Below, one piece after another: positions 51,757 through 60,507 of a stretch of DNA of 64,000 bases. Numbering within the stretch: the first letter of the stretch is position 1; each line of letters begins with the position of its first letter. A program made the position numbers and the translations under genes. Location: assembly GCA_024998565.1 (NCBI GenBank), contig JACOEM010000002.1:124001-188000 (forward strand). Direction: 5' to 3'. The DNA comes from Nitrospira sp. GTDB lineage: Bacteria; Nitrospirota; Nitrospiria; Nitrospirales; Nitrospiraceae. The notes below the pieces were generated by a model. It was not told the DNA's origin and searched no databases. It saw only the letters and a list, made by a program, of their open reading frames with translations.

Positions 51757-53106
51757 ATGGAACAGCGGCGAAGCCGACGGTGGTTATATCTTTTGCTGAT
51801 GGTGACGGTAGCCCTGGGTATCGGCATTGTGCTGGAAAAGGGATTGGAGCGGACCGGCCACGCCTCCGAGACCTATGAAGAACTGCGGACCTTCTCCGAG
51901 GTCTTGACCCAGGTGCAGAAGCACTACGTCGACGATACAAAGGTGAAAGACCTCGTACAGGGTGCGATTCGCGGGATGCTCTCCACGTTGGATCCGCACT
52001 CGGCCTATATGACGCCTGAGATGTACAAGGAAATGCAGGTCGAAACGAAAGGCGAATTCGGTGGGGTCGGGATTCAGATCGGTGTGAAGGAGAACCGCCT
52101 TGCCGTCATCTCCCCGATCGAAGGCACGCCTGCGCATCGAGCCGGGATCAAGGCCGGTGATTTCATTACCAAGGTGAACGACGAACCCACAAAGGATTTG
52201 ACGCTGATGGATGCGGTGCAGAAAATGCGCGGCCCCAAAGGCACCAAGGTGAACCTCACGATCCAGCGGGACGGCACGGCGGACCCGCTGGCGTTTTCAT
52301 TGGTGCGGGACACCATCAAGATCGAAAGCGTGAAGTTCAAGGTGCTCGACAATACCATTGGGTATGTGCGTTTGACGCAGTTCCAGGAAGCCACGGGACG
52401 GGACCTCAGCCGGGCGCTCAAGCAGTTCAAGGAGCAGAAGGTTCAGGGGACGATTCTCGACTTGCGGAACAATCCCGGTGGCCTGTTGACGGCGGCCGTC
52501 GATGTGTCCGAACAGTTTGTGGGGAACGGGAAGCTGATCGTCTATACCAAAGGTCGTGAGGGGAAGAAAGATGAGTGGTTCTCCAAGACCAAGGAGACGC
52601 TGGAAGATTCGCCGATGATCATCCTGGTGAACGAAGGGTCGGCTAGCGCGTCGGAGATTGTGGCTGGTGCGTTGCAGGATTGGGGAAGGGCCGTCATTGT
52701 CGGGACCACGTCGTTCGGCAAGGGATCCGTCCAGACGATTCTGCCGCTGGGTGACGGGTCGGGACTCCGGCTCACGACTGCCAAGTACTACACGCCGAAG
52801 GGGCGCTCGATTCAGTCCACAGGCATCACTCCGGACATTGTGGTCAAACTGCAAACGCAGACCGTCGCAAAGGCCGGCGAGAAAGACGGAAAAGAGTCTG
52901 AACCGAAGACGGCCAAAGCGCCTGCAGCCGGAAAGGATCCATCGCCTTCGGCCAAGCCGGGTGATGAGCCTGCGCACAAGAATGGCGCCGTGTCGGCCGG
53001 GGATGGGGCCGGGGATATTTCGCTGGATGATGACGTGCAGCTTCAGAAGGCCGTTGAGCTGTTGAAGACCTGGAAGATCTTTAAGGAGCTGCGGCCGGCG
53101 GCGTAG
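51757..53106 (+). CDS. ctpA: C-terminal processing peptidase (S41 family)
   Basis: A 449-aa periplasmic Ser/Lys protease. It has an N-terminal signal anchor (WLYLLLMVTVALGIGIVLEKG), a PDZ domain (about 95-180, GVGIQIGVKENRLAVISPIE) and the S41 core with Ser in NEGSASASEIVAG and Lys in TSFGKGSVQT. The C-terminal 100 residues are Lys/Pro/Ala-rich and probably disordered. It starts 26 nt after envC, so it likely belongs to the division operon. The stop overlaps the convergent HhH gene by 26 nt. Confidence 0.94.
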   Translation: MEQRRSRRWLYLLLMVTVALGIGIVLEKGLERTGHASETYEELRTFSEVLTQVQKHYVDDTKVKDLVQGAIRGMLSTLDPHSAYMTPEMYKEMQVETKGEFGGVGIQIGVKENRLAVISPIEGTPAHRAGIKAGDFITKVNDEPTKDLTLMDAVQKMRGPKGTKVNLTIQRDGTADPLAFSLVRDTIKIESVKFKVLDNTIGYVRLTQFQEATGRDLSRALKQFKEQKVQGTILDLRNNPGGLLTAAVDVSEQFVGNGKLIVYTKGREGKKDEWFSKTKETLEDSPMIILVNEGSASASEIVAGALQDWGRAVIVGTTSFGKGSVQTILPLGDGSGLRLTTAKYYTPKGRSIQSTGITPDIVVKLQTQTVAKAGEKDGKESEPKTAKAPAAGKDPSPSAKPGDEPAHKNGAVSAGDGAGDISLDDDVQLQKAVELLKTWKIFKELRPAA

Positions 53107-53572
53107 TCGGCACGGTTCCGATCCGTTCGCGGATGGCGGCGAGCAGCGTGTCTTCCGACCCGGAAAAACCTGGTTGTGTTCGTAAGAGATGGGACGCAAC
53201 CAGGCTTTCCAGGTCGGCCAATGTGCGGATGTTCAGCCGGAAATATAAGTAACTCACCAGGGCATCGGAGAAGCCCGGCAACGAAGCCCAGCCGGCCACT
53301 TCCTCCGGCAACGGAGTCTTTAGTTCCTCATACGCGCGAATCGTTCCTGTCGTCAGAAACTCTTCAATCTTCACTGCCAAGTCCCGACCGATTCCGGGAA
53401 TCTCCTGAAGCTGATGGCGTGCGGCCAGATCGGCCAGGTCTCCCGTAACCCCCAGAATCGAATCAGCCGCTTTCCGATACGCGCGGACACGATAGGGATT
53501 GGCGCGTTGGCTGGCCAGCAGGTTGGCCATCGCACGAAAGATCTGCGCAAGTTGATGGGTACGGTCGTCCAT
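53081..53572 (-). CDS. Stand-alone helix-hairpin-helix protein (PolX N-terminal-like)
   Basis: A 163-aa protein matching the first, DNA-binding portion of PolX-type DNA polymerases: IFRAMANLLASQRANPYRVR and AYRKAADSILG, then the HhH motif IPGIGRDLAVKIEEFL. A second HhH-like unit is near LPGFSDALVSYLYF. The palm and PHP domains are absent and no remnant is seen on either side. The ATG of MDDRTHQL is chosen; the upstream in-frame extension is non-homologous. It may be a DNA-binding accessory protein. The 3' end overlaps ctpA. Confidence 0.75.
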   Translation of the reverse strand: MDDRTHQLAQIFRAMANLLASQRANPYRVRAYRKAADSILGVTGDLADLAARHQLQEIPGIGRDLAVKIEEFLTTGTIRAYEELKTPLPEEVAGWASLPGFSDALVSYLYFRLNIRTLADLESLVASHLLRTQPGFSGSEDTLLAAIRERIGTVPTTPPAAAP

Positions 53573-53699
53573 AGTCGTGTGTCGGCGCGTTTCATCTACA
53601 TTGTGCGAGTATCGAATCCCAAACGGCAAGGTCTTACGGGGCTTGGTTGACAACCGGTTTTCCCGTTTCATAGGATGATCTGAATAATTGAGGTGCGCA

Positions 53700-53906
53700 G
53701 TGATCATTCACGTGAACGGTGAATCTCGTGGAATCGGCGATGGGCAGACGGTGGCAGCGTTGTTGCACGAGTTGGAGATCCGCGCCGATCGCGTCGCCGT
53801 CGAATTGAATTTGGAGATTCTGGATCGCAAGGATTTTGAGACCCGCGGCCTCCGCGAGGGGGATCGCGTGGAGATATTGAGTTTTATTGGTGGCGGAGCG
53901 AGGTAA
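53700..53906 (+). CDS. thiS: Sulfur carrier protein ThiS
   Basis: A 68-aa ubiquitin-fold sulfur carrier for thiazole synthesis. [20 protein letters not shown] and [10 protein letters not shown] are typical. Family members usually end in the Gly-Gly that is adenylated and thiocarboxylated; here two residues (Ala-Arg) follow GGG. The GTG start is used, with GAGG 6 nt upstream. thiG follows after 8 nt. The tail may be trimmed before use or tolerated; this cannot be decided from the sequence. Confidence 0.88.
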   Translation: MIIHVNGESRGIGDGQTVAALLHELEIRADRVAVELNLEILDRKDFETRGLREGDRVEILSFIGGGAR

Positions 53907-53914
53907 CCACATTT

Positions 53915-54694
53915 ATGGATACGATCAACGATCGCTTAGTGATTGCCGGCCGGGAATTTAAGTCCCGCCTCTGGGTGGGGACCGGTAAGTATAAAGACTT
54001 TGTCGAGACCAAGAAGGCCATCGATGCCTCTGGTGCGGACGTGGTGACGGTGGCGGTTCGTCGAGTGAATATCACGGATCGGTCCAAGGAAAATCTCCTG
54101 GATTATCTCGATCCCAAAAAATACATCATTCTGCCGAACACCGCCGGTTGTTACACGGTGGAAGATGCCGTCCGGTATGCCCGGTTGGCTCGCGCCGCCG
54201 GCGTGTCCGATCTGGTGAAACTCGAAGTGCTGGGTGATGAAAAGACGCTGTTCCCGGATACTGCGGGATTGATCGAGGCGGCCAAGATCCTCATCAAAGA
54301 AGGGTTCATCGTCCTGCCCTATACCAACGATGACCCGATCGTTGCCAAGAAGCTAGTGGACATCGGCTGTCCCGCGGTGATGCCGCTCGCGGCTCCGATC
54401 GGCTCAGGGCTCGGGATCCGTAATCCGTACAATCTCAAGATCATCATGGAAACGGTCAAGGTGCCCATCATTGTGGACGCCGGAGTCGGAACGGCATCCG
54501 ATGCCGCGCTGGCGATGGAATATGGAGCGGATGCGGTGCTGATGAACACCGCCATCGCCGGCGCGCAGGACCCCATCGCGATGGCCGAGGCCATGAAGTA
54601 TGGTGTCTGGGCCGGACGACTGGCTTATAAGGCCGGACGTATTCCGCGCAAGCTCTACGCGACAGCCAGCAGCCCGATCGAAGGCATGCTCTAA
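53915..54694 (+). CDS. thiG: Thiazole synthase ThiG
   Basis: A 259-aa TIM-barrel enzyme assembling the thiazole phosphate from DXP, ThiS-thiocarboxylate and dehydroglycine. Motifs: [61 protein letters not shown] and [20 protein letters not shown]. The Schiff-base Lys in VKLEV is present. It lies between thiS and thiE. Confidence 0.96.
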   Translation: MDTINDRLVIAGREFKSRLWVGTGKYKDFVETKKAIDASGADVVTVAVRRVNITDRSKENLLDYLDPKKYIILPNTAGCYTVEDAVRYARLARAAGVSDLVKLEVLGDEKTLFPDTAGLIEAAKILIKEGFIVLPYTNDDPIVAKKLVDIGCPAVMPLAAPIGSGLGIRNPYNLKIIMETVKVPIIVDAGVGTASDAALAMEYGADAVLMNTAIAGAQDPIAMAEAMKYGVWAGRLAYKAGRIPRKLYATASSPIEGML

Positions 54695-54822
54695 ATTCAG
54701 AGATGCGTCATTGGCAGGCGTCGGGGAGCCGGGCTGAGTTCCTGTGTGAGTGATGAACCGGCTCCTATCTTTTGATCGCTCGCATTCGACCGGCATCGTT
54801 CAGCGTCCAGAATATTCCCCGA

Positions 54823-55449
54823 ATGCTTTCCGTCGATTTCCGTCTGTATTTAGTCACTGATCGTCAACAAACCGCCGGCCGGTCGCTGGTGTCGGTCGTC
54901 GGCCGCGCGGTGAGTGCCGGTGTGCGCGCGGTTCAGTTGCGCGAACGTGATCTCCCGATCCGAGAGCTGCTCTCTCTATCGCTCGACCTGCAGCGCGAGT
55001 TGTCGGACATTCAGCTGTTCATCAATGACCGTGTGGATCTGGCGGTGGCACTGGGGTGCCGGGGGGTCCATTTGCGCGAGAGCAGTTTGCCGGCTCCAGT
55101 GGTGCGCACGCTGGTGAGGCCCTCGCAGTTGTTGGGGCTGTCCGTTCACTCCATTCAGGGGGCCGTGGCGGCAGAGCGGGACGGCGCGGATTTTGTGGTG
55201 TTGGGTCCGATTTATGACACGCCGTCGAAGCGGGAGTATGGGGCGCCGCTGGGTCTCCGGGTCCTCGAGCAGGCTGCGCGTGCGGTCACCATTCCGATTT
55301 TTGCCATCGGAGGGATGACGGACTCGCGCACACGTGAGGTGCTACAGGCGGGAGCATTCGGTGTGGCTGTGTTGTCTTCGATCCTGAACGCGTCGAATGT
55401 CGAAGCCGCGACCGAGAAATTTCTTGCGGCGATCGAGTGCGAATCATGA
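54823..55449 (+). CDS. thiE: Thiamine-phosphate synthase ThiE
   Basis: A 208-aa TIM-barrel enzyme joining HMP-PP and thiazole phosphate. Motifs: LYLVTDRQ, AVQLRERDLPIRELL, FINDRVDLAVALGCRGVHL, GPIYDTPSKREYGAPLGL and FAIGGMTDSR. The ATG giving MLSVDFRLYLVTD is preferred over upstream starts. It is 128 nt from thiG, so it may have its own start signal, and ends just before the proteasome promoter. Confidence 0.93.
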   Translation: MLSVDFRLYLVTDRQQTAGRSLVSVVGRAVSAGVRAVQLRERDLPIRELLSLSLDLQRELSDIQLFINDRVDLAVALGCRGVHLRESSLPAPVVRTLVRPSQLLGLSVHSIQGAVAAERDGADFVVLGPIYDTPSKREYGAPLGLRVLEQAARAVTIPIFAIGGMTDSRTREVLQAGAFGVAVLSSILNASNVEAATEKFLAAIECES

Positions 55450-55481
55450 ACGTGCCGCAGCTGCATCGGTGGCTGCTGCTG

Positions 55482-55510
55482 TTGACCACCCCATAGGCGG
55501 GTGATAGAAT
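55482..55510 (+). promoter_or_regulatory. Near-consensus sigma70 promoter of the proteasome operon
   Basis: TTGACC (55482-55487), exactly 17 nt, TAGAAT (55505-55510), about 60 nt before the ARC start. It suggests constitutive housekeeping transcription of the whole operon. Confidence 0.7.
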
Positions 55511-55570
55511 CCGAAACAGTGTTGATGACCGTCACTGACAGGGATTGAAACTGATCCAACGAGTGGGGCG

Positions 55571-57340
55571 ATGGCCGAATCAAAAGGGAGTTCAGGCCGA
55601 CTCCGGTCCTTCCGTGATTCCGTCAAGCGCCTGACCAAGTCACTTTCTGACGGAGATGGAGTCGTGACGCACAAGAACGACGAACAGGCCCGCGAGGTTG
55701 AAAAACTTCGCATCCAAATCCAGTCCATGGAGGAGGAGATACGGCGGCTCTACCAGTCACGCTACCAGCTCGAACAAACGACGAAGCAGAACGAGAAGCT
55801 CGTCGCGACTCTCCAAGAAGCCAAATCTCAAATCGAAACGTTGCGGGCCGAAGTCGAGAAGCTGACGGCTCCGCCCTCGACCTACGGGATTTTCTCCAGC
55901 CTCGACACCGATGGTACGGGAAATGTCTACGTATCCGGCCGTAAGATGAAGGTCAGTCTTCATCCCTCCATCAAAGCGAAATCGCTCCGCAAAGGGCAGG
56001 AGGTCATCCTCAACGAAGCCCTCAACGTCATCGAAGTGCGTGGATTCGATGTGCAGGGCGAAGTCGTTCGTTTGAAGGATGTGCTGGAGGGGAATCGGGC
56101 GCTGGTGACGCTGCACTTCGATGAAGAAAAAGTCGCGGAGCTCGGCGAGCCATTGCTCAGCGAGCGTCTCAGTGTCGGCGATCATCTGTTATACGATCCG
56201 CGGTCCGGGTGCGTCATCGAAAAGCTGCCGAAATCGGAAGCCGAGGAACTGGTGCTCGAAGAAGTCCCCGATGTGGACTACGAACATATCGGCGGACTCC
56301 AGAAAGAAATCGAGCAAGTCCGTGATGCGGTGGAGTTACCCTTTCTGTATCCGCACATTTTTGCGAACTACAAACTCAGCGCCCCGAAGGGCGTGTTGCT
56401 CTATGGCCCGCCGGGTTGCGGCAAGACGTTGATCGCCAAGGCCGTGGCCAGTTCGATCGCCAAGAAACTAGGGCATCTCAAAGACAAACAGCTGCGCAGC
56501 TACTTCCTTCATGTGAAGGGGCCTGAGCTGCTGAATAAGTATGTCGGCGAGTCTGAGCGGCAGGTGCGTGAGGTATTCAAGAAAGCCAAGGAACGCGCCG
56601 ACGACGGTCATCCCGTGATTGTGTTTTTCGACGAGATGGACGCATTGTTCCGCACTCGCGGCACCGGCATCTCCTCCGACATCGAATCGACCATCGTGCC
56701 GCAGTTTCTCTCGGAGATCGACGGTGTGGAGCGTCTGACCAATGTCATCGTCATCGGCGCGAGCAACCGGCAGGACTTGATCGATCCGGCCGTGCTCCGC
56801 GCGGGTCGTCTCGATGTGAAGGTGAAGGTCGGTCGTCCGGACGCCACGGCGGCCCGGGATATTTTCTCCAAGTACGTCTCGACCGATTTGCCGTTTGCCG
56901 AGGACGATCTGAAGCGGCATGGCGGGGATGCCCGGGCACTTGTGGATTCCCTCATGAACATGACCGTCGATGCCATGTATGCGACGACGGACGAAAACAA
57001 GTTCATTGAAGTGACCTATGCGAACGGCGAGAAGGAAGTGTTGTACTTCAAGGATTTCGCCAGCGGCGCGTTGATCGAGGGCATCGTGTCGCGTGCCAAG
57101 AAATTCGCCGTGAAGCGGGCGATTGCGCAAGAAGGAGCCGGTCTGCGGGCCGAGGATCTGATCCGTGCGATCCGTGAAGAATTTAAAGAGCACGAAGACT
57201 TGCCCAACACCACGAATCCGGACGATTGGGCCAAGGTCGCCGGCAAGAAAGGCGAGAAGATTGTCCACCTCCGGACGATCAGCGGCGGGCCTGCAGAGGC
57301 GCGCCAAATCGAAACGGTCAACACCGGTCACTACCTGTAG
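55571..57340 (+). CDS. arc: Proteasome-associated AAA+ ATPase (ARC/Mpa)
   Basis: A 589-aa hexameric unfoldase that feeds tagged proteins to the 20S proteasome. N-terminal coiled coil (about 35-100), which in the family binds Pup; two OB folds (about 105-235); AAA+ domain with Walker A YGPPGCGKT, Walker B VIVFFDEMD and an arginine-finger region. The C-terminus TGHYL matches the GQYL-type motif that docks ATPase tails into the proteasome alpha ring. Complete and intact. First gene of the operon; dop follows after 11 nt. Confidence 0.96.
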   Translation: MAESKGSSGRLRSFRDSVKRLTKSLSDGDGVVTHKNDEQAREVEKLRIQIQSMEEEIRRLYQSRYQLEQTTKQNEKLVATLQEAKSQIETLRAEVEKLTAPPSTYGIFSSLDTDGTGNVYVSGRKMKVSLHPSIKAKSLRKGQEVILNEALNVIEVRGFDVQGEVVRLKDVLEGNRALVTLHFDEEKVAELGEPLLSERLSVGDHLLYDPRSGCVIEKLPKSEAEELVLEEVPDVDYEHIGGLQKEIEQVRDAVELPFLYPHIFANYKLSAPKGVLLYGPPGCGKTLIAKAVASSIAKKLGHLKDKQLRSYFLHVKGPELLNKYVGESERQVREVFKKAKERADDGHPVIVFFDEMDALFRTRGTGISSDIESTIVPQFLSEIDGVERLTNVIVIGASNRQDLIDPAVLRAGRLDVKVKVGRPDATAARDIFSKYVSTDLPFAEDDLKRHGGDARALVDSLMNMTVDAMYATTDENKFIEVTYANGEKEVLYFKDFASGALIEGIVSRAKKFAVKRAIAQEGAGLRAEDLIRAIREEFKEHEDLPNTTNPDDWAKVAGKKGEKIVHLRTISGGPAEARQIETVNTGHYL

Positions 57341-57351
57341 CGCGATATTTC

Positions 57352-58851
57352 ATGAGCGACAATCCTACGCACAATCCGTCCCGTGTCATCGGCACGGAGA
57401 CCGAATTCGGCATCGCCAGTCGTGACCCGAATGCGGCCGATCCGGTGGCCAACTCCATTCACCTCATCGGCTACTACCCGAATCTTCCGGCTCCGCATGC
57501 GGTGTGGGACTACGAGAACGAAAATCCCCTGCTGGATGCGCGCGGGTTTGAGGTCGACGGTGAGCGGGAACGGCCGGGACCTGATTACAATCGGCAACTC
57601 AATAAGGTCCTGGCCAACGGTGGTCGTCTCTATGTCGATGGCGCGCATCCTGAATATTCCACGCCTGAGTGTCTCAATGCGAGGGAAGTCGTGGCGTTCG
57701 AGCGCGTCGGTGAACGCATTGTCGCGCAGGCCCTGGAAGGGATTACCAAGGCGCGCGGGCGTGACCAGTTCGTGTTGTATAAGAATAATTCAGACGGTAA
57801 GGGCAACAGCTATGGGTACCACGAGAATTATCTCGTGTCGCGGGCGGTGCCATTTGAACGCATCACCCAGGTCCTCACGCCGTTCTTTGTGACGCGGTCG
57901 ATTTATGCCGGGTCCGGCAAGGTCGGCGCGGAAAACCAGACCAGCCCCGTCGATTATCAGATTTCGCAGCGGGCGGATTTTTTCGAAACGCTCGTGGATC
58001 TGAACACGATGGTTCGGCGGCCGATCATCAATACGCGCGACGAACCGCATTCTGATTCGGCGAAGTACCGGCGGCTCCATGTGATCGTCGGAGACGCCAA
58101 TATGGCCGAGGTATCGACCTATCTGAAGGTCGGGACCCTCTCGATTGTGTTGGAGTTGCTCGAGGCCGGCGCCGACCTTCCTCGAATCAGCCTGGCAGAT
58201 CCGGTGAATGCCATCAAGCAGGTCTCCCGGGATGTGCAGGTGAAGGAGAGTTTGAAGCTCAGTGACGGGAGCTCATCCACTGCGATCGCCGTGCAGCGAG
58301 CGTACCTCAAGGCCGCCCAGAGCTATTATGCCTGCCACGAGCTCAATCAGGTGACGAAGGACGTGCTGGTGCGGTGGGAAGATGTGCTCGATCGCCTGGA
58401 ACGGGATCCTCGGTCATTAGTGCGTGAGTTGGATTGGGTCGCCAAGCGGTACCTGATCGAGTCCTATATGGAACGCAAATCCTGTGGTTGGGACGATCCG
58501 CGCGTTCGTCTGATGGATTTCCAATACCATGATGTCCGTCCGGACAAGGGACTGTATTACACCCTGGAACGGAATCATCGAATTGAGCGGGTGGTGTTGG
58601 ATCATGAGATTGCGAGGGCGGAATTCAATCCGCCGGTTGGGACCAGGGCTTACTTTAGGGGCCAGTGCGTCAAGAAGTACCCGAATGTCGTCTACGGGGC
58701 GAGTTGGACGTCCGTGCTGTTCGATACCGGACAGAACAAGATCAAGAGAATCCCCTTGATGGATCCCCTGCGGGGAACCGAAGCGCTCACGGGGGAGTTG
58801 CTGGCGCAAGCAGAAACGGCGTCTGCCCTACTCGCTAAACTTTCGACCTGA
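57352..58851 (+). CDS. dop: Pup deamidase/depupylase Dop
   Basis: A 499-aa carboxylate-amine ligase-fold enzyme that, in the family, deamidates the Pup C-terminal Gln and removes Pup from substrates. Motifs: IGTETEFGIAS (ATP/Mg Glu), YVDGAHPEYSTPEC (catalytic Asp) and NNSDGKGNSYGYHENYL. The longer segment before the Asp loop (NENPLLDARGFEVDGERER) corresponds to the Dop-loop that separates Dop from PafA. It lies 11 nt after arc and 13 nt before prcB; pup is normally found at this place and is absent. Confidence 0.94.
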   Translation: MSDNPTHNPSRVIGTETEFGIASRDPNAADPVANSIHLIGYYPNLPAPHAVWDYENENPLLDARGFEVDGERERPGPDYNRQLNKVLANGGRLYVDGAHPEYSTPECLNAREVVAFERVGERIVAQALEGITKARGRDQFVLYKNNSDGKGNSYGYHENYLVSRAVPFERITQVLTPFFVTRSIYAGSGKVGAENQTSPVDYQISQRADFFETLVDLNTMVRRPIINTRDEPHSDSAKYRRLHVIVGDANMAEVSTYLKVGTLSIVLELLEAGADLPRISLADPVNAIKQVSRDVQVKESLKLSDGSSSTAIAVQRAYLKAAQSYYACHELNQVTKDVLVRWEDVLDRLERDPRSLVRELDWVAKRYLIESYMERKSCGWDDPRVRLMDFQYHDVRPDKGLYYTLERNHRIERVVLDHEIARAEFNPPVGTRAYFRGQCVKKYPNVVYGASWTSVLFDTGQNKIKRIPLMDPLRGTEALTGELLAQAETASALLAKLST

Positions 58852-58864
58852 CTGCGACCATTGA

Positions 58865-59689
58865 ATGAAACATTCTGCCTTCCTTCCATATCACGAGGGG
58901 TCCAGCTTCTTCGACTTCCTCACTCAGCATCATCCTGAATTAAGACCCGGTTTGAGTGAGATCGCCCTGCAGCGCGCCGCGCCTCCCGTGGATTTCGGCC
59001 GACCAGGAACGATCCCGGTGCCGCATGGGACGACGGTCCTGGCGTTGAAATATCGGGATGGGGCCATTATTGCCGGTGATCGACGCGCGACCGAGGGATT
59101 TCAGATCGCCGACCGGCGGATTGAAAAGGTCTTCCGCATCGACGACTATTCCGCGATGGCGATCGCGGGGGCGGCGGGGCCGTGTATCGAGATGGCCAAA
59201 TTGTTTCAGACGGAGCTTGAGCATTACGAGAAGCTCGAAGGCGTGCAGTTGTCCTGTGAGGGGAAGGCCAACAAGCTGGGGCAGATGGTGAAGGCCAACC
59301 TTCCGATGGTATTTCAGGGACTGGTCGTCATGCCGCTTTACGTTGGATACGATCTCAAGCGGAACGAAGGCCGCATTTTTAAGTACGACATTACTGGGGG
59401 GCGCTACGAAGAGTCCGACCACCATTCCATCGGCTCCGGCGGCAAGGACGCCCGCAACACGATGCGTGAGCATTATCGATCCGGTCTCCAGGAAGAAGAG
59501 GCGCTGCGGGTCGGGCTGTTGGCCCTCTACAATGCGGCGGATGAGGATGTGGGGACCGGCGGGCCTGATTTAGTCCGCGGTATTTATCCGACAGCGAAGA
59601 TCGTCAGTAGCGCCGGTATCATTGATGTGCCTGAAGATCGGGTGCGTGCCTTGTTCGAAACCATGATCGCAGAGCGAAGGAGAGCCTAG
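58865..59689 (+). CDS. prcB: Proteasome beta subunit PrcB
   Basis: A 274-aa N-terminal-nucleophile protease subunit. A propeptide of about 55 residues (SSFFDFLTQHHPELRPG) ends at HG before Thr56, which becomes the catalytic N-terminal Thr after self-processing (TTVLALKYRDG). GDRRATEGFQIADRR, ELEHYEKLEGVQLS and GTGGPDLVRGIYPTA are conserved. The ATG has no clear Shine-Dalgarno and probably relies on coupling to dop, 13 nt upstream. Confidence 0.96.
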   Translation: MKHSAFLPYHEGSSFFDFLTQHHPELRPGLSEIALQRAAPPVDFGRPGTIPVPHGTTVLALKYRDGAIIAGDRRATEGFQIADRRIEKVFRIDDYSAMAIAGAAGPCIEMAKLFQTELEHYEKLEGVQLSCEGKANKLGQMVKANLPMVFQGLVVMPLYVGYDLKRNEGRIFKYDITGGRYEESDHHSIGSGGKDARNTMREHYRSGLQEEEALRVGLLALYNAADEDVGTGGPDLVRGIYPTAKIVSSAGIIDVPEDRVRALFETMIAERRRA

Positions 59690-59692
59690 CCG

Positions 59693-60376
59693 ATGCCGTT
59701 GCCCTACTACGTCTCGCCTGAACAAATGATGCAGGACAAGGCGGAGTACGCCAAAAAAGGCATCGCCAAAGGACGCTCCATCATTGCCCTGGAGTATGTC
59801 GACGGAATTTTGCTGGCGGCGGACAATCCCAGTTCCTCCTTGCATAAAGTGTCGGAGGTCTATGACCGGATCGCGTTTGCCGGAGCCGGCAAATATAGCG
59901 AATTCGAGCATCTCCGGAAGGCCGGCATTCGCCATGCCGATCTGACGGGGTACATGTACAGCCGGGAAGACGTGAGCGCGCGGACCTTGTCCAATGCCTA
60001 CTCGCAGAGTCTGGGGACGGCCTTCAGTACGGACGTCAAGCCGCTGGAAGTCGAAATTCTTGTCGTGCAGGTCGGTGTGAACGGTCAGGCGAATGAGATC
60101 TTCCGCATTTCATTCGACGGCAGCATCGTGGATGAAAAGAATCTCGCGGTGATCGGGGGACGATCGGAAGCCGTTCAGCAATATCTGCGGGAACATGCGA
60201 CACCGCAGCCACCCACGCTGAAGGATGGGCTCCGGCGTTGCCTGGCCGCATTGGAGCAGATCGCCACTCAAAAGATCCCTTCAGAAAATCTCGAAGTCGC
60301 CGTGCTGGACCGGAACCGCCTTGGGCGGAAGTTCAAACGGTTGAGCAGTGCCGATATCTCCCAGCTCTTCGCCTGA
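59693..60376 (+). CDS. prcA: Proteasome alpha subunit PrcA
   Basis: A 227-aa structural ring subunit that gates the proteasome. The N-terminus YYVSPEQMMQDKAEYAKKGI is the gate segment of the family; GRSIIALEYVDGILLAADNP, GAGKYSEFEHLRKAG and YTSR-like YMYSREDVSAR follow. It starts 3 nt after prcB, implying balanced production of the two rings. Confidence 0.95.
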   Translation: MPLPYYVSPEQMMQDKAEYAKKGIAKGRSIIALEYVDGILLAADNPSSSLHKVSEVYDRIAFAGAGKYSEFEHLRKAGIRHADLTGYMYSREDVSARTLSNAYSQSLGTAFSTDVKPLEVEILVVQVGVNGQANEIFRISFDGSIVDEKNLAVIGGRSEAVQQYLREHATPQPPTLKDGLRRCLAALEQIATQKIPSENLEVAVLDRNRLGRKFKRLSSADISQLFA

Positions 60377-60507
60377 CACGCCCTCCCACGCAACTGCGCC
60401 CTTATCCGCTTCCGGTCGGGGATGCACGGTTCATTGCCGGGCATCTGTTGAAGCCTCACCCGCCGCGGTGTATCCTGAGAGAAGCGGATTCGAGGAAACG
60501 TCTCTCC

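Noticed and set aside
53573-53699. Possible TPP riboswitch before thiS
   Set aside because: The conserved CUGAGA and GAACCUGA-type thi-box segments are not present.
58852-58864. Dop-prcB gap as a site for a pup gene
   Set aside because: Only 13 nt long; cannot encode Pup or UBact.
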